Assembly (NCBI RefSeq): GCF_011764425.1
Contig: NZ_BLPF01000001.1
Location: 3,525,001-3,589,000, forward strand
DNA from: Phytohabitans houttuyneae
GTDB lineage: Bacteria; Actinomycetota; Actinomycetes; Mycobacteriales; Micromonosporaceae
Length of the DNA: 64,000 nucleotides
Direction of reading: 5' to 3'
In this document: piece after piece, positions 8,822 through 17,740 of the stretch
Layout of the letters: every line of letters begins with the position of its first letter
How positions within the stretch are numbered: the first letter of the stretch is position 1
Position numbers and translations under genes: made by a program
Notes under the pieces: model-generated
What the model was told of the DNA's origin: nothing
The model's input: only the letters and a program-made list of their open reading frames with translations
Database searches by the model: none

Positions 8822-11049
8822 CTAGCCGCGGTCCTGGTCCGCGATGAAGGCGGAGATCCAGGAGAGCGGCGCGTTCCAGTTGATGGTCAGCTCGTTCGTC
8901 GACCACGACTCGATGTCGTCGAGGTAGCAGAACTGCGGTTCACACCCCTGCAGCTTCTGCTGGGCGACCGGGTCCTGGATGGAGGAGTTCGGGCCGCCGG
9001 AGAGGGTGCCGACCGGCGGGTTGGGCAGGTCGGGGTTGAGCTGCCTCGCGTACCAGCGGCTGTGCTGGTTCTTTGAGGCCACCTCGCCGTAACCGGTCAC
9101 GTAGGACTGGTTGAGCGCGTTGCGGCCGAAGATGTAGTCCATCCCCTGCAGCACGCCGTCGAGGTAGCGCTCCTTGCCCGTCAGGTCGTACGCGGTCGCG
9201 ATGACCGCCAGGTTGTTGATGATGAGGTTGTTGGAGCCCCAGTCGTACACGTTGTCGCTCGGCGCGTACGGGATGCCGTACGGGTGCGCCTTCTGCGTCG
9301 CCAGGTACTTTTCGGCGCCCTGCACCACCGACGCGCGCACGCGGTGCCGGTCGGGCAGGTGGTTGGGGCGGGTGGCGAGTTCGAGGCGGCCGAGCTGGGC
9401 GGTGTTGCCCCAGTCGAAGCCGCGCTCGCGCCAGATGTCGGCCGTGTGGTGCGGCGAGGCGAGGATGAAGTCCTTGAACTCGCGGGCGCCGGTGGTGATG
9501 TACAGCTCGGCGGCCGCCCAGTAGAACTCGTCGCTCACGTCCGGGTCGCTGTACGTGCCGCCGCCGTTGCCGTCGGCCGGGTCGGCGATGCGGTCCGGGT
9601 TCGCCTTGGCCGCCGCCCACGCGGTCTTCGCGGCCGCGAGGTTGCGGAGGGCGAAGGCGCGGTCGTACGGCCAGAAGACGCGTGCCGACTGCGCCGCGGT
9701 GGCCGCCAGGTTGAGCGTCGCCGCGGTCGACGGGGCGTGCAGCTCGCGCAGCCGGTCGTCGAGGTGCGGCATCAGCGGCAGGCCGGTCCACGTGGCGTCG
9801 TGAATCTTGTGGTGGGCCATGCCGGCGAGCGGCTTGCCGGCCGGCACCTGCATGCTCAGCAGGAACTCCTGCTCCCACCGCGCCTCGTCGAGGATGTCCG
9901 GCACGCGGTTGCGGCTCTCCGGGATGTTGAGCGTGCCGTCGCGCAGGGTCCACGGCTCGCGGGAGCGCTCGTACTCGCTCATCAGCTGGTGCACCGAGAT
10001 GCCGCCATTGACGACGTACTTGCCGTGGTCGCCGGCGTCGTACCAGCCGCCGGAGACGTCGAGCGTGTAGTCGCACACGCCGGGCTGGCAGGGCACGTTG
10101 GTGTCACCCTGGTTGGGCGCGACGCCGACGTGACCGGCGGGGCGGCCGTAGCCGGGGCGGAGGCTGTCGAGGATCTCGATGCCGCTGCGCTGCGTGTAGT
10201 AGAACTTGAGCGCGTCGGTGCGCAGCTTCTCCCAGAAGCCCTCACCGATGTCGAACGGGTGGCTGGTCTCCCCGTCCGCCGTGATCGTGTAGCCGGTGCC
10301 CGACCGCGTGTAGCGGCTGAAGTCGAGGCTGTGCACGTTTTGCCCCGACGAGGCGTCCACGCCGCGCGGGCGGTGCGCCCGGATGCGACGACCTTGCCTG
10401 CCGAGTTCTTCAGCTGCCACGGCAGGGCCGCGGTCGCCTCGGTGACGACGGTGGCGTTCTTGGGGCCCTTGGGCAGGTAGCCGACCTGGTTGACGCGGAC
10501 GCGCGGGCCGGTGTCCGGCTCGTACGGCTCCTGCACCGCGCCCCCGGTCAGCGACACGTTGTCGAGGCAGAGGCGCCACGGGTCGGTGCTGCCACCGATC
10601 TGGAACGCAACCTGCGCGTTGGGCAGATCCACCGGGGAGGTGAACGTGTACGTGTACTGGTTGCCGGAGACGCTCAGCTCCGGGTTGGCGCTCAGGTACT
10701 GCGTCCACGGGTCGACCGGCAGCTGGATGAGCGCCTTGGCCACCTTGGCGGGGGTGGCGGTGGCGAAGAAGGTGTACGCGTAGGTCTCGCCGGCGACCAG
10801 GGGCACGTTGTCCTGCCCGATGATCACGTCCCACGGGTTGACGGTGCCGCCCGGCACGTTGGCGCAGAGCTGGCCGCTGCTGGAGTCGAGGGTGATGTTC
10901 GCGGTGCCCCACCAGGGGGCGTGGCCGCTGTCGAAGGTGCCGTTGACGATCTGCTCGGGCCCTTCCGCGGCTGCGGAGGAGGCCGTGAGGCCGGTGGCGA
11001 GCATGGTGCTCGCAACCACTATGGCGAGCCGTCCAATAGGTCTGGTCAC
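8822..11049 (-). pseudogene. secreted GH9 endoglucanase with CBM4-like domain, frameshifted
   Basis: The reading starts at GTG 11049 behind GGGAAGGAAC, with a Sec signal peptide ending in SSAAAEG. A CBM4/9-like carbohydrate-binding domain follows ([18 protein letters not shown]), then the CelD-type Ig-like domain ([14 protein letters not shown]). At about 10365-10385 the reading must move one base (consistent with one missing base) from [10 protein letters not shown] to [13 protein letters not shown]. The GH9 catalytic domain then runs intact: [30 protein letters not shown] with the Asp and Glu of the family. Without the shift the protein stops before the catalytic domain. A perfect CebR box lies 35 bp upstream, so cellobiose control is expected. 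The shift is either real inactivation or a sequencing error. Confidence 0.85.
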
Positions 11050-11083
11050 GTTGTTCCTTCCCGATGGGTGGGGCATCGGCAGG

Positions 11084-11097
11084 TGGGAGCGCTCCCA
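11084..11097. promoter_or_regulatory. CebR operator (ceb box)
   Basis: TGGGAGCGCTCCCA is a perfect 14-bp palindrome, identical to the operator bound by the LacI-family cello-oligosaccharide repressor CebR in Streptomyces. It lies 35 bp before the GTG start of the GH9 gene, within its likely promoter. No cebR gene is in the window, so the repressor would act in trans. Confidence 0.88.
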
Positions 11098-11260
11098 ATC
11101 ATCGCCCCATGTTGTCAACGTGTTTCAGACGTGTCAATGGACCGATTTCCCGAACCGCCGCCGGAGGAGGGCCCAGAGTCGTTCCACTCTGCTACATATG
11201 CCCCGGATGCTAGGGTCGGCTAGAGAGATCGACTTGGTAACCCCAGGTCGGGAGGCTGGC

Positions 11261-11587
11261 ATGACGAGTCCGGTTGCGCCATGGCATCCAGATCCAAGGA
11301 CGCTTGACGAGGTCGTCACCATCTTCGTCGCTCAGGGGTGGCGGGTCGAAACACTGACGCCCACCTCGGTGGTCCTGGCAACCGGCCGCGGCGGGCCGGC
11401 CGTTTCCAGGGACTTCCACCTGGTGAACGCAATCATTTCCGTCGTGACCTGCGGAGCATGGCTGCCCGGGTGGCTGATTCTGTGGGCCGTCCTGACGCTG
11501 GTCAACCGCCCCAACCTGCAACGCAAGATGATCACAGTCAACGAATCGGGCCAGTTCTCCACGTTTGACATTGCCGCCAACACCTAG
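11261..11587 (+). CDS. small membrane protein of unknown function
   Basis: A 108-residue protein with a good ribosome binding site (GGGAGG about 6 bases before the ATG). The N-terminal half is soluble (LDEVVTIFVAQGWRVETL, a small alpha-beta segment with a VVLATGRGG turn). Residues about 58-85 form one long or two closely spaced membrane helices (VNAIISVVTCGAWLPGWLIL). The tail NRPNLQRKMITVNESGQ is polar. Similar small proteins occur in actinobacteria and their phages, but I cannot assign a function. It lies between the cellulase promoter and an IS982-like relic. Confidence 0.7.
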   Translation: MTSPVAPWHPDPRTLDEVVTIFVAQGWRVETLTPTSVVLATGRGGPAVSRDFHLVNAIISVVTCGAWLPGWLILWAVLTLVNRPNLQRKMITVNESGQFSTFDIAANT

Positions 11588-11592
11588 GTGGT

Positions 11593-12190
11593 CTATTCCA
11601 AGGGGTGGTTAACGCGAGGAGGTGTTGCCGGACGCGTTCGGCTACGCCTTGTTTCAGCCGGGTTCGCCCTTTGAAGGTGTCGTTTGACTGGCTGATGGCC
11701 TGACGCACGCCTGCGTGGCAGTGTTCGGCGGCGCGGGTTTCTCGCCCCTGGTCGGCCGGGCGACCATGGTGAGGCCGCGTTCGGCAAGCCATCGTTCGGT
11801 GGTGAAGCCCTTGTCCAGGACCAGGACCAGCCCGTCGGGGTGGGACAGCAGGCCCGGTTCGAGTTCGAACAGGTCGACCAGCACCTCGCGCTGGTCGGGG
11901 TGAACGCGAGTGTCAGGTGGCGATCAAGTGCAGGCGAGGGCCCCAGAACCGCGCGGACGTGAGGGGGCGGTAGCCGTACCGGCCCACCCCGGCCAGCCGC
12001 AGGTGCTCACGCCACAGGTCGGTGTCCAGGCTCCGGACCAACTGCTTGAGTTGCGGAGCCAGGGCGCGTAGCCGCTTGTTGTAGCCAGGCTGGCGACGGG
12101 CAGATGCGACCAAAACGGGCAACCCGCCCCCGCTGACCTGCGCAAACGGCAGCGCGTCTGCAGGCCTGGCGCGGTAGCTGGCAGATATTC
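11593..12190 (-). pseudogene. IS982-like transposase relic
   Basis: Pieces of one transposase appear in three frames of the minus strand. QPGYNKRLRALAPQLK and YGYRPLTSARFWGPRLHLIA are followed, after a deletion and frame change near 11910, by REVLVDLFELEPGLL and LVLVLDKGF (around one catalytic Asp). After another shift come SQSNDTFKGRTRLKQ and RVRQHLLALT. These match in order the PGYNKRLR, FWGLRLHL, NDTFKGQL and VLQRLLALTAAIWHN segments of the IS982-annotated transposases of Streptomyces. The N-terminal part is absent and no intact terminal repeats are evident. It is inactive. Confidence 0.78.
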
Positions 12191-12278
12191 GACACCGGAG
12201 CCTCGGGGCGGCCGGGCATGATCGGGAGCGACTCACCCGGGATCGTTGCGGACCAGGATCCTGTGAGAGCCTGTCCCG

Positions 12279-12569
12279 ATGTCGCGCTCTCGCCTGGCGC
12301 TGAACGCCGTGGCGATCCTGTTTGTCGCCTCCTGCGCGCTGTCGTCCCTGGCGTTCCTGGATCTGGCTCAGACCTCGATGCCCTACCAAGACCCGACCCC
12401 AGAGATGTTGGAAAAGCAAGCCGCCGACATCGCCGCAGCCGAGCGCCTATTCACAGTGTCTACGGCCATTGCCGGCGCATTGGCTCTCATCGGCCTGGCC
12501 GCCTTCTTCCACTTCCGGAAGCACCGTCAGACCCGTACGACCGACCACGGACAGTGCGGTGACCACTAA
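12279..12569 (+). CDS. small two-helix membrane protein, unknown function
   Basis: A 96-residue product with a hydrophobic N-terminus (LALNAVAILFVASCALSSLA, signal anchor or lipoprotein-like with Cys19), a polar middle with an acidic helix (TPEMLEKQAADIAAAERLF), a second membrane helix (STAIAGALALIGLAAFF) and a basic tail. I recognise no family. The last four codons and the stop lie inside the left arm of an inverted-repeat element, which suggests the original C-terminus was replaced. The start has only a weak ribosome binding site. It sits among mobile-element relics, so it could be decaying. Confidence 0.5.
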   Translation: MSRSRLALNAVAILFVASCALSSLAFLDLAQTSMPYQDPTPEMLEKQAADIAAAERLFTVSTAIAGALALIGLAAFFHFRKHRQTRTTDHGQCGDH

Positions 12570-12643
12570 CGTTTCCGGGTCTGCCCGCTGCGCGGGCGGA
12601 CCCGGAAACCCTGCGCCTGGCAGGGCCAGGTAGTCACCGCACT
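12553..12643. repeat. inverted-repeat element, copy 1 (AGTGCGGTGAC ends) with internal hairpin
   Basis: Ends AGTGCGGTGAC (12553) and GTCACCGCACT (12633) are perfect reverse complements. Inside is a strong hairpin (12571-12609). A related 62-bp element with CTAGTGCGGTG/CACCGCACTAG ends lies at 47518-47579. Both overlap the stop codon of the upstream gene. Confidence 0.75.
12571..12609 (+). terminator. strong GC hairpin, likely terminator
   Basis: GTTTCCGGGTCTGCCCGC pairs with GCGGGCGGACCCGGAAAC over 18 positions with one G-U pair and a 3-base loop, starting one base after the stop of the small membrane protein gene. There is no long T-run, as is common for actinobacterial terminators. Confidence 0.7.
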
Positions 12644-12662
12644 AGCGAGGGCCGGCCAACGG

Positions 12663-12840
12663 GTGGCACGCTCGCCGCCAACGCGGTTGGCACACATTCG
12701 GCACAGCGACTGGAAGCCTGCCATCCGCGCGGCCGGCATCGAAGACAACCGTCGCAACGGCGTCTACACCCACCCACTGCCGTCCAATGAGGACCGCACT
12801 CGACGCGCCGTCGATCGAGCACATGACCACACATCCACCG
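12663..12840 (+). pseudogene. tyrosine integrase relic with internal deletion
   Basis: The plus strand reads HSDWKPAIRAAGIEDNRRNG directly joined to VYTHPLPSNEDRTRRAVDRA. In actinobacterial phage/AICE integrases these two segments (xWKPAL.AAG...NG and YTHLMPSSEDRTRRAVD) flank the stretch that carries catalytic His-Arg and His-Tyr region (MHALRH ... LGHSDPGFTLR). That stretch is missing here, so the protein cannot be active. The N-terminal half of the integrase is also gone; to the left lies the inverted-repeat element. This is a short but specific footprint of an integrated element. Confidence 0.72.
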
Positions 12841-12898
12841 TCAGCGACGGCCCAGAACCGGCCTGGTCACAAACAGAAGCTGTCCAGCCACCGATGGG

Positions 12899-13153
12899 TT
12901 ACTTCCAGCGAAAATGGACGAAAAGGCGACCGAAGTTCTTGGAGTCCTTTTCGACCCGGTGGTACAGCTCCTTGATCTCCTTCTGATCCAGGAACCGTAG
13001 GACGCGCTTCTTCAGCTGGCCCGAGCCCTTCCCCGGGATGATCTCCACCATGGCGGCCTTCTTCGCCACGGCCTCATCGATGATGCCGCGCAGCGCGCGG
13101 TCGATGTCCTGGCCACGGTTGAAGATGTCGTGCAGGTCCAGCTTCAGCTTCAT
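12899..13153 (-). CDS. Smr/MutS2-C-terminal-like small protein
   Basis: An 84-residue protein starting at KLKLDLH that matches a stand-alone Smr-like domain. LDLHDIFNRGQDIDRALRGI corresponds to the LDLHG strand and helix of the family, VEIIPGKGSGQLKKRV is the conserved G-x-G-x-G-x-LK loop (normally HGKGTGxL), and the tail GRLFVHFRWK is the last strand. Smr domains bind or nick branched nucleic acid. A longer frame upstream gives only low-complexity Arg/Gly sequence, so I use the Met at 13153. Nearly the same small protein is widespread in Micromonosporaceae (recalled, not searched). Confidence 0.82.
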   Translation of the reverse strand: MKLKLDLHDIFNRGQDIDRALRGIIDEAVAKKAAMVEIIPGKGSGQLKKRVLRFLDQKEIKELYHRVEKDSKNFGRLFVHFRWK

Positions 13154-13296
13154 CGCGACCGATAGTAAAGCCTTGGGTGGGAGTCCACGATGGCGACGCC
13201 GGCACCGCTGGCCGCGGCCGCCGCCGAGGGCGCCCGCGAGGCCGGTCCGCCGAAGCTCCACTGCCGCGGAGGCGCCGATACCCAGCCCACGTACGC

Positions 13297-14004
13297 CTAC
13301 GCCAGGTCAGCCGGCGTCAGACCGAGCAGCTCGCGCAGGCCGGCCTCACCCGCAGGCGTGACGCGGACCGCGCGTTGGGAACCGATCCGCACCACCCACC
13401 CGCGCTCGTGCAGGCGCTGGCACAGCGCGGCACCCGCGGCGCCCGCCAGATGAGGGCGGCGTTCGGTCCAGTCGAGGCAGGCGCGCACCAGTGGACGGCG
13501 TCCGCCGCTGCCCAGCGTGGCGCCCACCTCAGACTCCAGCCACACGCGGCCGCGCTCGGTGACGGCGAAACCGGACTCCGTGCCCAGCAGGCCGCGTGCG
13601 GCCATCGCGTCCGTCACGCGCACGCCGAGCCGCCCGGCCAGGTGGTCGTAGCAGGTGCGGGCCCTCGCCATCGCCTCGCTCGCGACGGCGCCGCGCAGGG
13701 ACTTCGGGGGTGCGGGCGAGCCGGCGTCCGCGTACACGGACATCTCCTCGATCAGCTCAGCCACCCTGGGCGTGGCCAATCGGACGTAGCGGTGGCGGCC
13801 CTGGTGTTCCTCGGCCAGGAGGCCGCCGGCGACGAGGAGGGTGAGGTGCTCGCTGGCGGTGGATGCGGCGACGCCCGCATGGCGGGCGAGCTCGCCCGCG
13901 GTCCAGGCCCGGCCGTCGAGCAGCGCCATGCAGAACGTGGCCCGCGTGCCATCCGCGAGCAGCGCCGCGAGGCGGGCGAGAGGTGGCGTCATGCCAGCCA
14001 TCAT
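13297..14004 (-). CDS. ArsR-family winged-helix transcriptional regulator
   Basis: A 235-residue protein. Residues about 5-85 form an ArsR-type winged helix: LARLAALLADGTRATFCMALLDG, then GELARHAGVAASTASEHLTLLV as the recognition helix and RHRYVRLA as the wing. The remaining 150 residues (RTCYDHLAGRLGVRVTDAM, GLLGTESGFAVTERG, and RRPHLAGAAGAALCQRL) are the C-terminal extension of the 'DUF-tailed' ArsR regulators with a CYDHLAG motif, common in actinobacteria. Three possible starts lie close together (14004, 14001, 13992), none with a clear ribosome binding site. It is divergent from the DedA gene by about 80 bp. The ligand is unknown. Confidence 0.88.
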   Translation of the reverse strand: MMAGMTPPLARLAALLADGTRATFCMALLDGRAWTAGELARHAGVAASTASEHLTLLVAGGLLAEEHQGRHRYVRLATPRVAELIEEMSVYADAGSPAPPKSLRGAVASEAMARARTCYDHLAGRLGVRVTDAMAARGLLGTESGFAVTERGRVWLESEVGATLGSGGRRPLVRACLDWTERRPHLAGAAGAALCQRLHERGWVVRIGSQRAVRVTPAGEAGLRELLGLTPADLA

Positions 14005-14085
14005 GCGCGCAGCACACTTCGGCGGCCGCCGAAAGAAGGCTAAACCATGCATAAACGGCCACCGCGCGGTTACTAATAACCGACG

Positions 14086-14718
14086 ATGATCGAGCAGAAC
14101 GAGCCCGGCGGCGTCGCCGGCTTTGCCACCGGACTGATGGAGACCCTCGGCGCGCCTGGCGCGGGTCTCGCCGTCGCGCTGGAAAACCTCTTCCCGCCGC
14201 TGCCCAGCGAGCTGATCCTGCCGCTGGCCGGCTTCACCGCGAGCCAGGGCGAGATCAGCCTTTGGGCCGCGATCGTGTGGACCACTGCAGGCTCGCTCGC
14301 CGGCGCGCTCGTGCTCTACGCACTCGGCGCGCTGCTCGGCCGTGACCGCATGCGTGCGATGGCGGCCCGCGTCCCGTTGGTAGAGGTTGCGGACGTCGAT
14401 CGCAGCGAGGAGTGGTTTGGGCGGCACGGCTACAAGGCGGTGTTTTTCGGGCGGATGGTGCCGGTGGTCCGAAGCTTCGTCTCCATCCCGGCGGGGGTGG
14501 AGCGGATGCCGCTTGCCGCGTTCGCGCTGTTCACCACGCTGGGCAGCGCCGTCTGGAACACCGTCTTCATCCTCGCCGGCTACCTGCTCGGCGAAAACTG
14601 GCACACGGTCGAGACGTACGCCGGCTGGCTGCAGTGGGTGGTACTCGCCGCCGTCGTGGTCGCGGTGGGATGGTTCGTCACCGGCCGCCTTCGCAAGATC
14701 AGGAGCCGAGATACCTGA
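14086..14718 (+). CDS. DedA family membrane protein
   Basis: A 210-residue DedA/SNARE-associated-type membrane protein. The N-terminal re-entrant region has the family motif ENLFPPLPSELILPLAGF (residues about 37-54), with ALLGRDRMRAM after the next helix, then the amphipathic FFGRMVPVVRSFVSIPAG motif (about 123-140) holding the conserved Arg and Pro, and three further hydrophobic segments to about residue 203. DedA proteins act in undecaprenyl-phosphate or phospholipid flipping and membrane homeostasis. Its 3' end overlaps the convergent response regulator gene by 20 bp. Confidence 0.92.
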   Translation: MIEQNEPGGVAGFATGLMETLGAPGAGLAVALENLFPPLPSELILPLAGFTASQGEISLWAAIVWTTAGSLAGALVLYALGALLGRDRMRAMAARVPLVEVADVDRSEEWFGRHGYKAVFFGRMVPVVRSFVSIPAGVERMPLAAFALFTTLGSAVWNTVFILAGYLLGENWHTVETYAGWLQWVVLAAVVVAVGWFVTGRLRKIRSRDT

Positions 14719-15343
14719 GTACCGCCAGCACCCGCCGGCTGTACCCGGTGACGTGCGACAGGTCCAGCTTGTCGAAGATCGCGTTCACGTGCTTCTCGAC
14801 CGCGCTCTGCGAGATGTGCAGCTGGCCGGCGATCGTGGCGTTGGTGTGGCCCTGTGCCATGTGGTCGAGCACGGTGCGTTCCCGCTCGGTGAGGCGGCTG
14901 ATCGGGTCGGCGTGCGTCGTGCGGGCCAGCAGCTGCCGCACCACCTCCGGGTCGAACGCGGCGCCGCCGCCACCCACCCGCACCAGCGCGTCCAGAAACT
15001 CGCCCACCTGGGCCACGCGGTCCTTGAGCAGGTAGCCGACTCCCTCGGGGTGGCCGGTGAGCAGGTCGACGGCGTAGCGCTTCTCCACGTACTGCGACAG
15101 CACCAGCACCCCCACCCCCGGCCACCGCTCGCGGATCCGCAGTGCGGCGCGCAGGCCCTCGTCGGTGTGGGTGGGCGGCATGCGCACGTCGACCACCACC
15201 ACATCAGGCTGCTCAGCGGCCACCGCCGCGAGGAGCGCGTCACCGTCGCCCACCGCGGCCACCACCTCGTGCCCCTCCTCGGCGAGCAGGCGCACGAGGC
15301 CCTCACGCAGCAGCGTGGAATCCTCAGCCAGCGTCACACGCAC
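14699..15343 (-). CDS. NarL/LuxR-family response regulator
   Basis: A 214-residue DNA-binding response regulator. The receiver domain (1-125) has Glu7/Asp8 in LAEDSTLL, the predicted phosphoacceptor Asp52 in VVVVDVRMPP, Ser in VLVLSQY and Lys in GYLLKDR. The LuxR-type helix-turn-helix is at about 148-210 (LTERERTVLDHMAQGHTNAT, then SQSAVEKHVNAIFDKL). The family normally regulates envelope or secondary-metabolite responses. It starts 10 bp inside the end of the upstream histidine kinase gene, so the two are translationally coupled. Confidence 0.95.
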   Translation of the reverse strand: MRVTLAEDSTLLREGLVRLLAEEGHEVVAAVGDGDALLAAVAAEQPDVVVVDVRMPPTHTDEGLRAALRIRERWPGVGVLVLSQYVEKRYAVDLLTGHPEGVGYLLKDRVAQVGEFLDALVRVGGGGAAFDPEVVRQLLARTTHADPISRLTERERTVLDHMAQGHTNATIAGQLHISQSAVEKHVNAIFDKLDLSHVTGYSRRVLAVLRYLGS

Positions 15344-16455
15344 GGCAACTCCGCCACGATCACGGTCGGCCCGCCCACCGGACTGTCCACTGTAAACTCC
15401 CCATCCACCGCCGCCACCCGCCGCGCGAGGCCGGACAGCCCACTCCCGCCAGGATCGGCGCCGCCCACGCCATCGTCACGCACCCGCACGACGAGCCGGT
15501 CGGCTTGCGTGACATCCACCGTGACCTCCTGCGCGTAGGCGTGCTTGGCCGCGTTGGTGACCGCCTCGGAGACCACGAAGTACGCGGCGGTTTCGACCGC
15601 GCTAGGCGGCCGCTCAGCCAGCTCATAGCGGAGCCGCACCCGGATGCCGGCCCGCTCGGCGACGCGCAGCAGCGCCTCGTGGAGGCCGAGGTTGTCCAGC
15701 GCCGCCGGGTACGCCCGCCACGCCACATCCCGCAGTTCGTCCAGGATGTGCTGCGTCTCCTCGTGCGCCTGGGCGATCAGCTCGCTGTTGTCCGGCGCGC
15801 GGCGGGCGCGCCCCAGCAACATGCCGAGCGCGACAAGCCGCTGCTGCACCCCGTCGTGGATGTCCCGCTCGATACGGCGGCGTTCGGCATCGACGGCCGC
15901 GACCACCCCCGCGCGGCTTGTGGAAAGCTCGGTGATCCGCCGCTCCAGCACCTCACGCGTGCTCGGACCGAGGAAGTGCCGCGCCAGGCGCCGCTCAACC
16001 GCCGCGATCCCGATGAAACCCTGGACGATCAGGAACAGCAGCACCGCGCTGAGCAGCACCTGGGACACGATAAGCAGCAGCGTGCTCTGCCCGGTGAACG
16101 CTTCGAACGTCCAGATCACGCCCACCGCCGCGCCGTAGAGGAACAGCAGCAGCACAAGCCCACCCAGCAGGCCGACCGCCCACCGCAGCAGCAGGTACTC
16201 GACCGCGCGGGCGCCGGTGTAGTCGCTGGCGTTCTCCGCACGCAGGAACGCGGCCAGCCGCCACCGCTCCACCTCCGCGAGGTTGCGGGCGCCGGCCTGG
16301 ATCCGCTGCACGGCCGCCCGGCGCGTGCGCGGCTGCGGCCACGCGGGGATGAGGATGATGCCGGCCCAGATCAGGTAGACGAGCTCGACGAGCCCGGTGA
16401 CGGCGCCGAGCAGCACGCCGACGCCCACCCGCACCCACGTCCCGACCACGCCCAC
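15334..16455 (-). CDS. sensor histidine kinase (NarX/DesK-type)
   Basis: A 373-residue membrane kinase. The N-terminal half is a sensor domain with hydrophobic stretches at about 8-40, 90-118 and 124-150, of the type often annotated as a 'putative sensor' in actinobacterial LuxR-linked kinases. HisKA_3 follows, with His200 in RRIERDIHDGVQQRL, and a HATPase domain with SEAVTNAAKHA (N box) and VRVRDDGVGGAD plus GLSGLARRV (G boxes). It partners the overlapping NarL regulator. The stimulus is unknown. Confidence 0.93.
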   Translation of the reverse strand: MGVVGTWVRVGVGVLLGAVTGLVELVYLIWAGIILIPAWPQPRTRRAAVQRIQAGARNLAEVERWRLAAFLRAENASDYTGARAVEYLLLRWAVGLLGGLVLLLFLYGAAVGVIWTFEAFTGQSTLLLIVSQVLLSAVLLFLIVQGFIGIAAVERRLARHFLGPSTREVLERRITELSTSRAGVVAAVDAERRRIERDIHDGVQQRLVALGMLLGRARRAPDNSELIAQAHEETQHILDELRDVAWRAYPAALDNLGLHEALLRVAERAGIRVRLRYELAERPPSAVETAAYFVVSEAVTNAAKHAYAQEVTVDVTQADRLVVRVRDDGVGGADPGGSGLSGLARRVAAVDGEFTVDSPVGGPTVIVAELPCV

Positions 16456-16541
16456 ATCGCGAGGCTAGCGGTGCGGCTTTCCACAGGGTGCGGCCTGGGG
16501 GTTTGCCCACGCGATCTCGCAAAGACCCAGACCCAGACATC

Positions 16542-16613
16542 GAGCTACCGCGACGTCCGTCGTGGTCCGGACCGTTGCTCCCGCGGCCTCACCCTCCGCG
16601 GCTGGTCACGCTC
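16542..16613 (+). repeat. dispersed repeat, copy B (short form)
   Basis: GAGCTACCGCGACGTCCGTC, then GTGGTCCGGACCGTTG, CTCCCGCGGCCTCACCCTCC and GGCTGGTCACGCTC. Forward orientation. It lies at the left border of the IS5-type relics and mirrors copy C on their right. Confidence 0.9.
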
Positions 16614-17315
16614 GTACATACCGACCAAGCGAATGGTGCCGTAGCGGCTGGCCACGGATCGGCGTTGTTCGAGCCGGTTGAAGCAACGTTCGACGCCGTT
16701 ACGGTGCCGGTAGCTGTCGGGATCGAAAGGCTGGTGGCCCTCCGCAGCAGCGCCGGCCGTCCTGCGGTTCGACACATTCGGGCGACGACACGCTCAGGCC
16801 AGGTGCGGGCGCGGCCAGGTCCGCCCCGGGCCACCCAGATCGTAGTCAGCACTCGCGTGAACCGGGTGCAGTCATTGACGTTGCCGCCGGTCCGCACGAG
16901 CCCCAAGGTCCGTCCGGCGCCGTCGCAGACCAGGTGGATCTTCGCAATCAGTCCACCCTGAAATCGTCCGACGGCATGAGCCAGTTCCGGCCCAGTGTTC
17001 GGTTCGCCGGGTTCTCGCCGCCCCCTTCACCGCCACCGGCGGCGTGCTGATGCGCCCCCACGATCGTCGAGTCCAGCGACATCGGACGCTGGACGTCCCC
17101 CACCGCGTCCGCGCCGGCGTGCGCTCCGGCCAGCAACCGCGCGAACGCCCCATCCAACACCCACCGCCGAAACCGCGCGGGAACGCACCTCTCCACACGA
17201 TGCCGTTTAGCCCGCCGATCATCGCTTCGCGGCCGGCCGCCCATCACCGCCGACGGCAGGCACCGCGACAACAGTTCCCACTCAACATCCGTGAGCTCAT
17301 ACGGCGGATCCCGGG
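16614..17315 (-). pseudogene. IS5-family transposase relic 1
   Basis: Segments of an IS5-type transposase appear in several minus-strand frames in the right order: DPPYELTDVEWELLSRCLPS and GRPRSDDRR (N-terminus), a VWRGAFPR block, SLDSTIVGAHQHAAG (the 'DST' region around the first catalytic Asp), KIHLVCDGAGRTLG and LVRTGGNVNDCTRF (second Asp region), and HRNGVERCFNRLEQ-RSVASRY (Glu region). At least three frameshifts separate them, and there is no continuous frame, so it is inactive. It lies between two inverted copies of the dispersed repeat. Confidence 0.85.
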
Positions 17316-17329
17316 TCGGCTCCTTTGCG

Positions 17330-17735
17330 GCACAGACTGTTTCGGTATTTGTCGTGCCGTCACCGCGGCCGCCGCACAGCTACTCGGAGCCCCGGCCGGC
17401 GGACAGCCGGGTCACTTCGACAAACGGCTCAAGCTGGGTGACGTCGTCGCGGTTGCCGCAGCGCAAGCAGGCAGACAAAGGGATGCCCACGCGATCGGTC
17501 AGCACGTTGTGCTTGGCACCCGGTCTGGCACGGTCGGACCGGGCTCGGTCCCCTTTGGGCCACGACGAGCCGCGCATAGGTGGGAGGAGTCGATTACCAC
17601 CCTGGACACGTGCCGGTCCGCAGCGGTCGCCCGGGCTACGAAACCGACGCGGCTTGACCGGCCACGACAGCTCGATCCGCTCCCACAACGCACACACCCG
17701 CGGGCCTGCCGTTGGCAGTTTGAAATGGCCGCGAC
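17330..17735 (-). pseudogene. IS5-family transposase relic 2 (different subgroup)
   Basis: A second, more deleted transposase. LWERIELSWPVKPRRF corresponds to the N-terminus of IS5-type transposases (LWERIE.LLP..PRR), then after a deletion VVIDSSHLCAARRGPKGTEP (around the first catalytic Asp), DRARPGAKHNVLTDRVGIPL and GNRDDVTQLEPFVE (the NRNDVTQL second-Asp region). Frame changes occur between the pieces, and the C-terminal third is absent. The family resemblance differs from relic 1, so two insertions have decayed here, not one. Confidence 0.8.
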
Positions 17736-17740
17736 CCAAC

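Noticed and set aside
7803-8825. Several frames of 80-200 codons in the 287-bp repeat array
   Set aside because: They follow the repeat units and change with them; no family resemblance or consistent codon bias.
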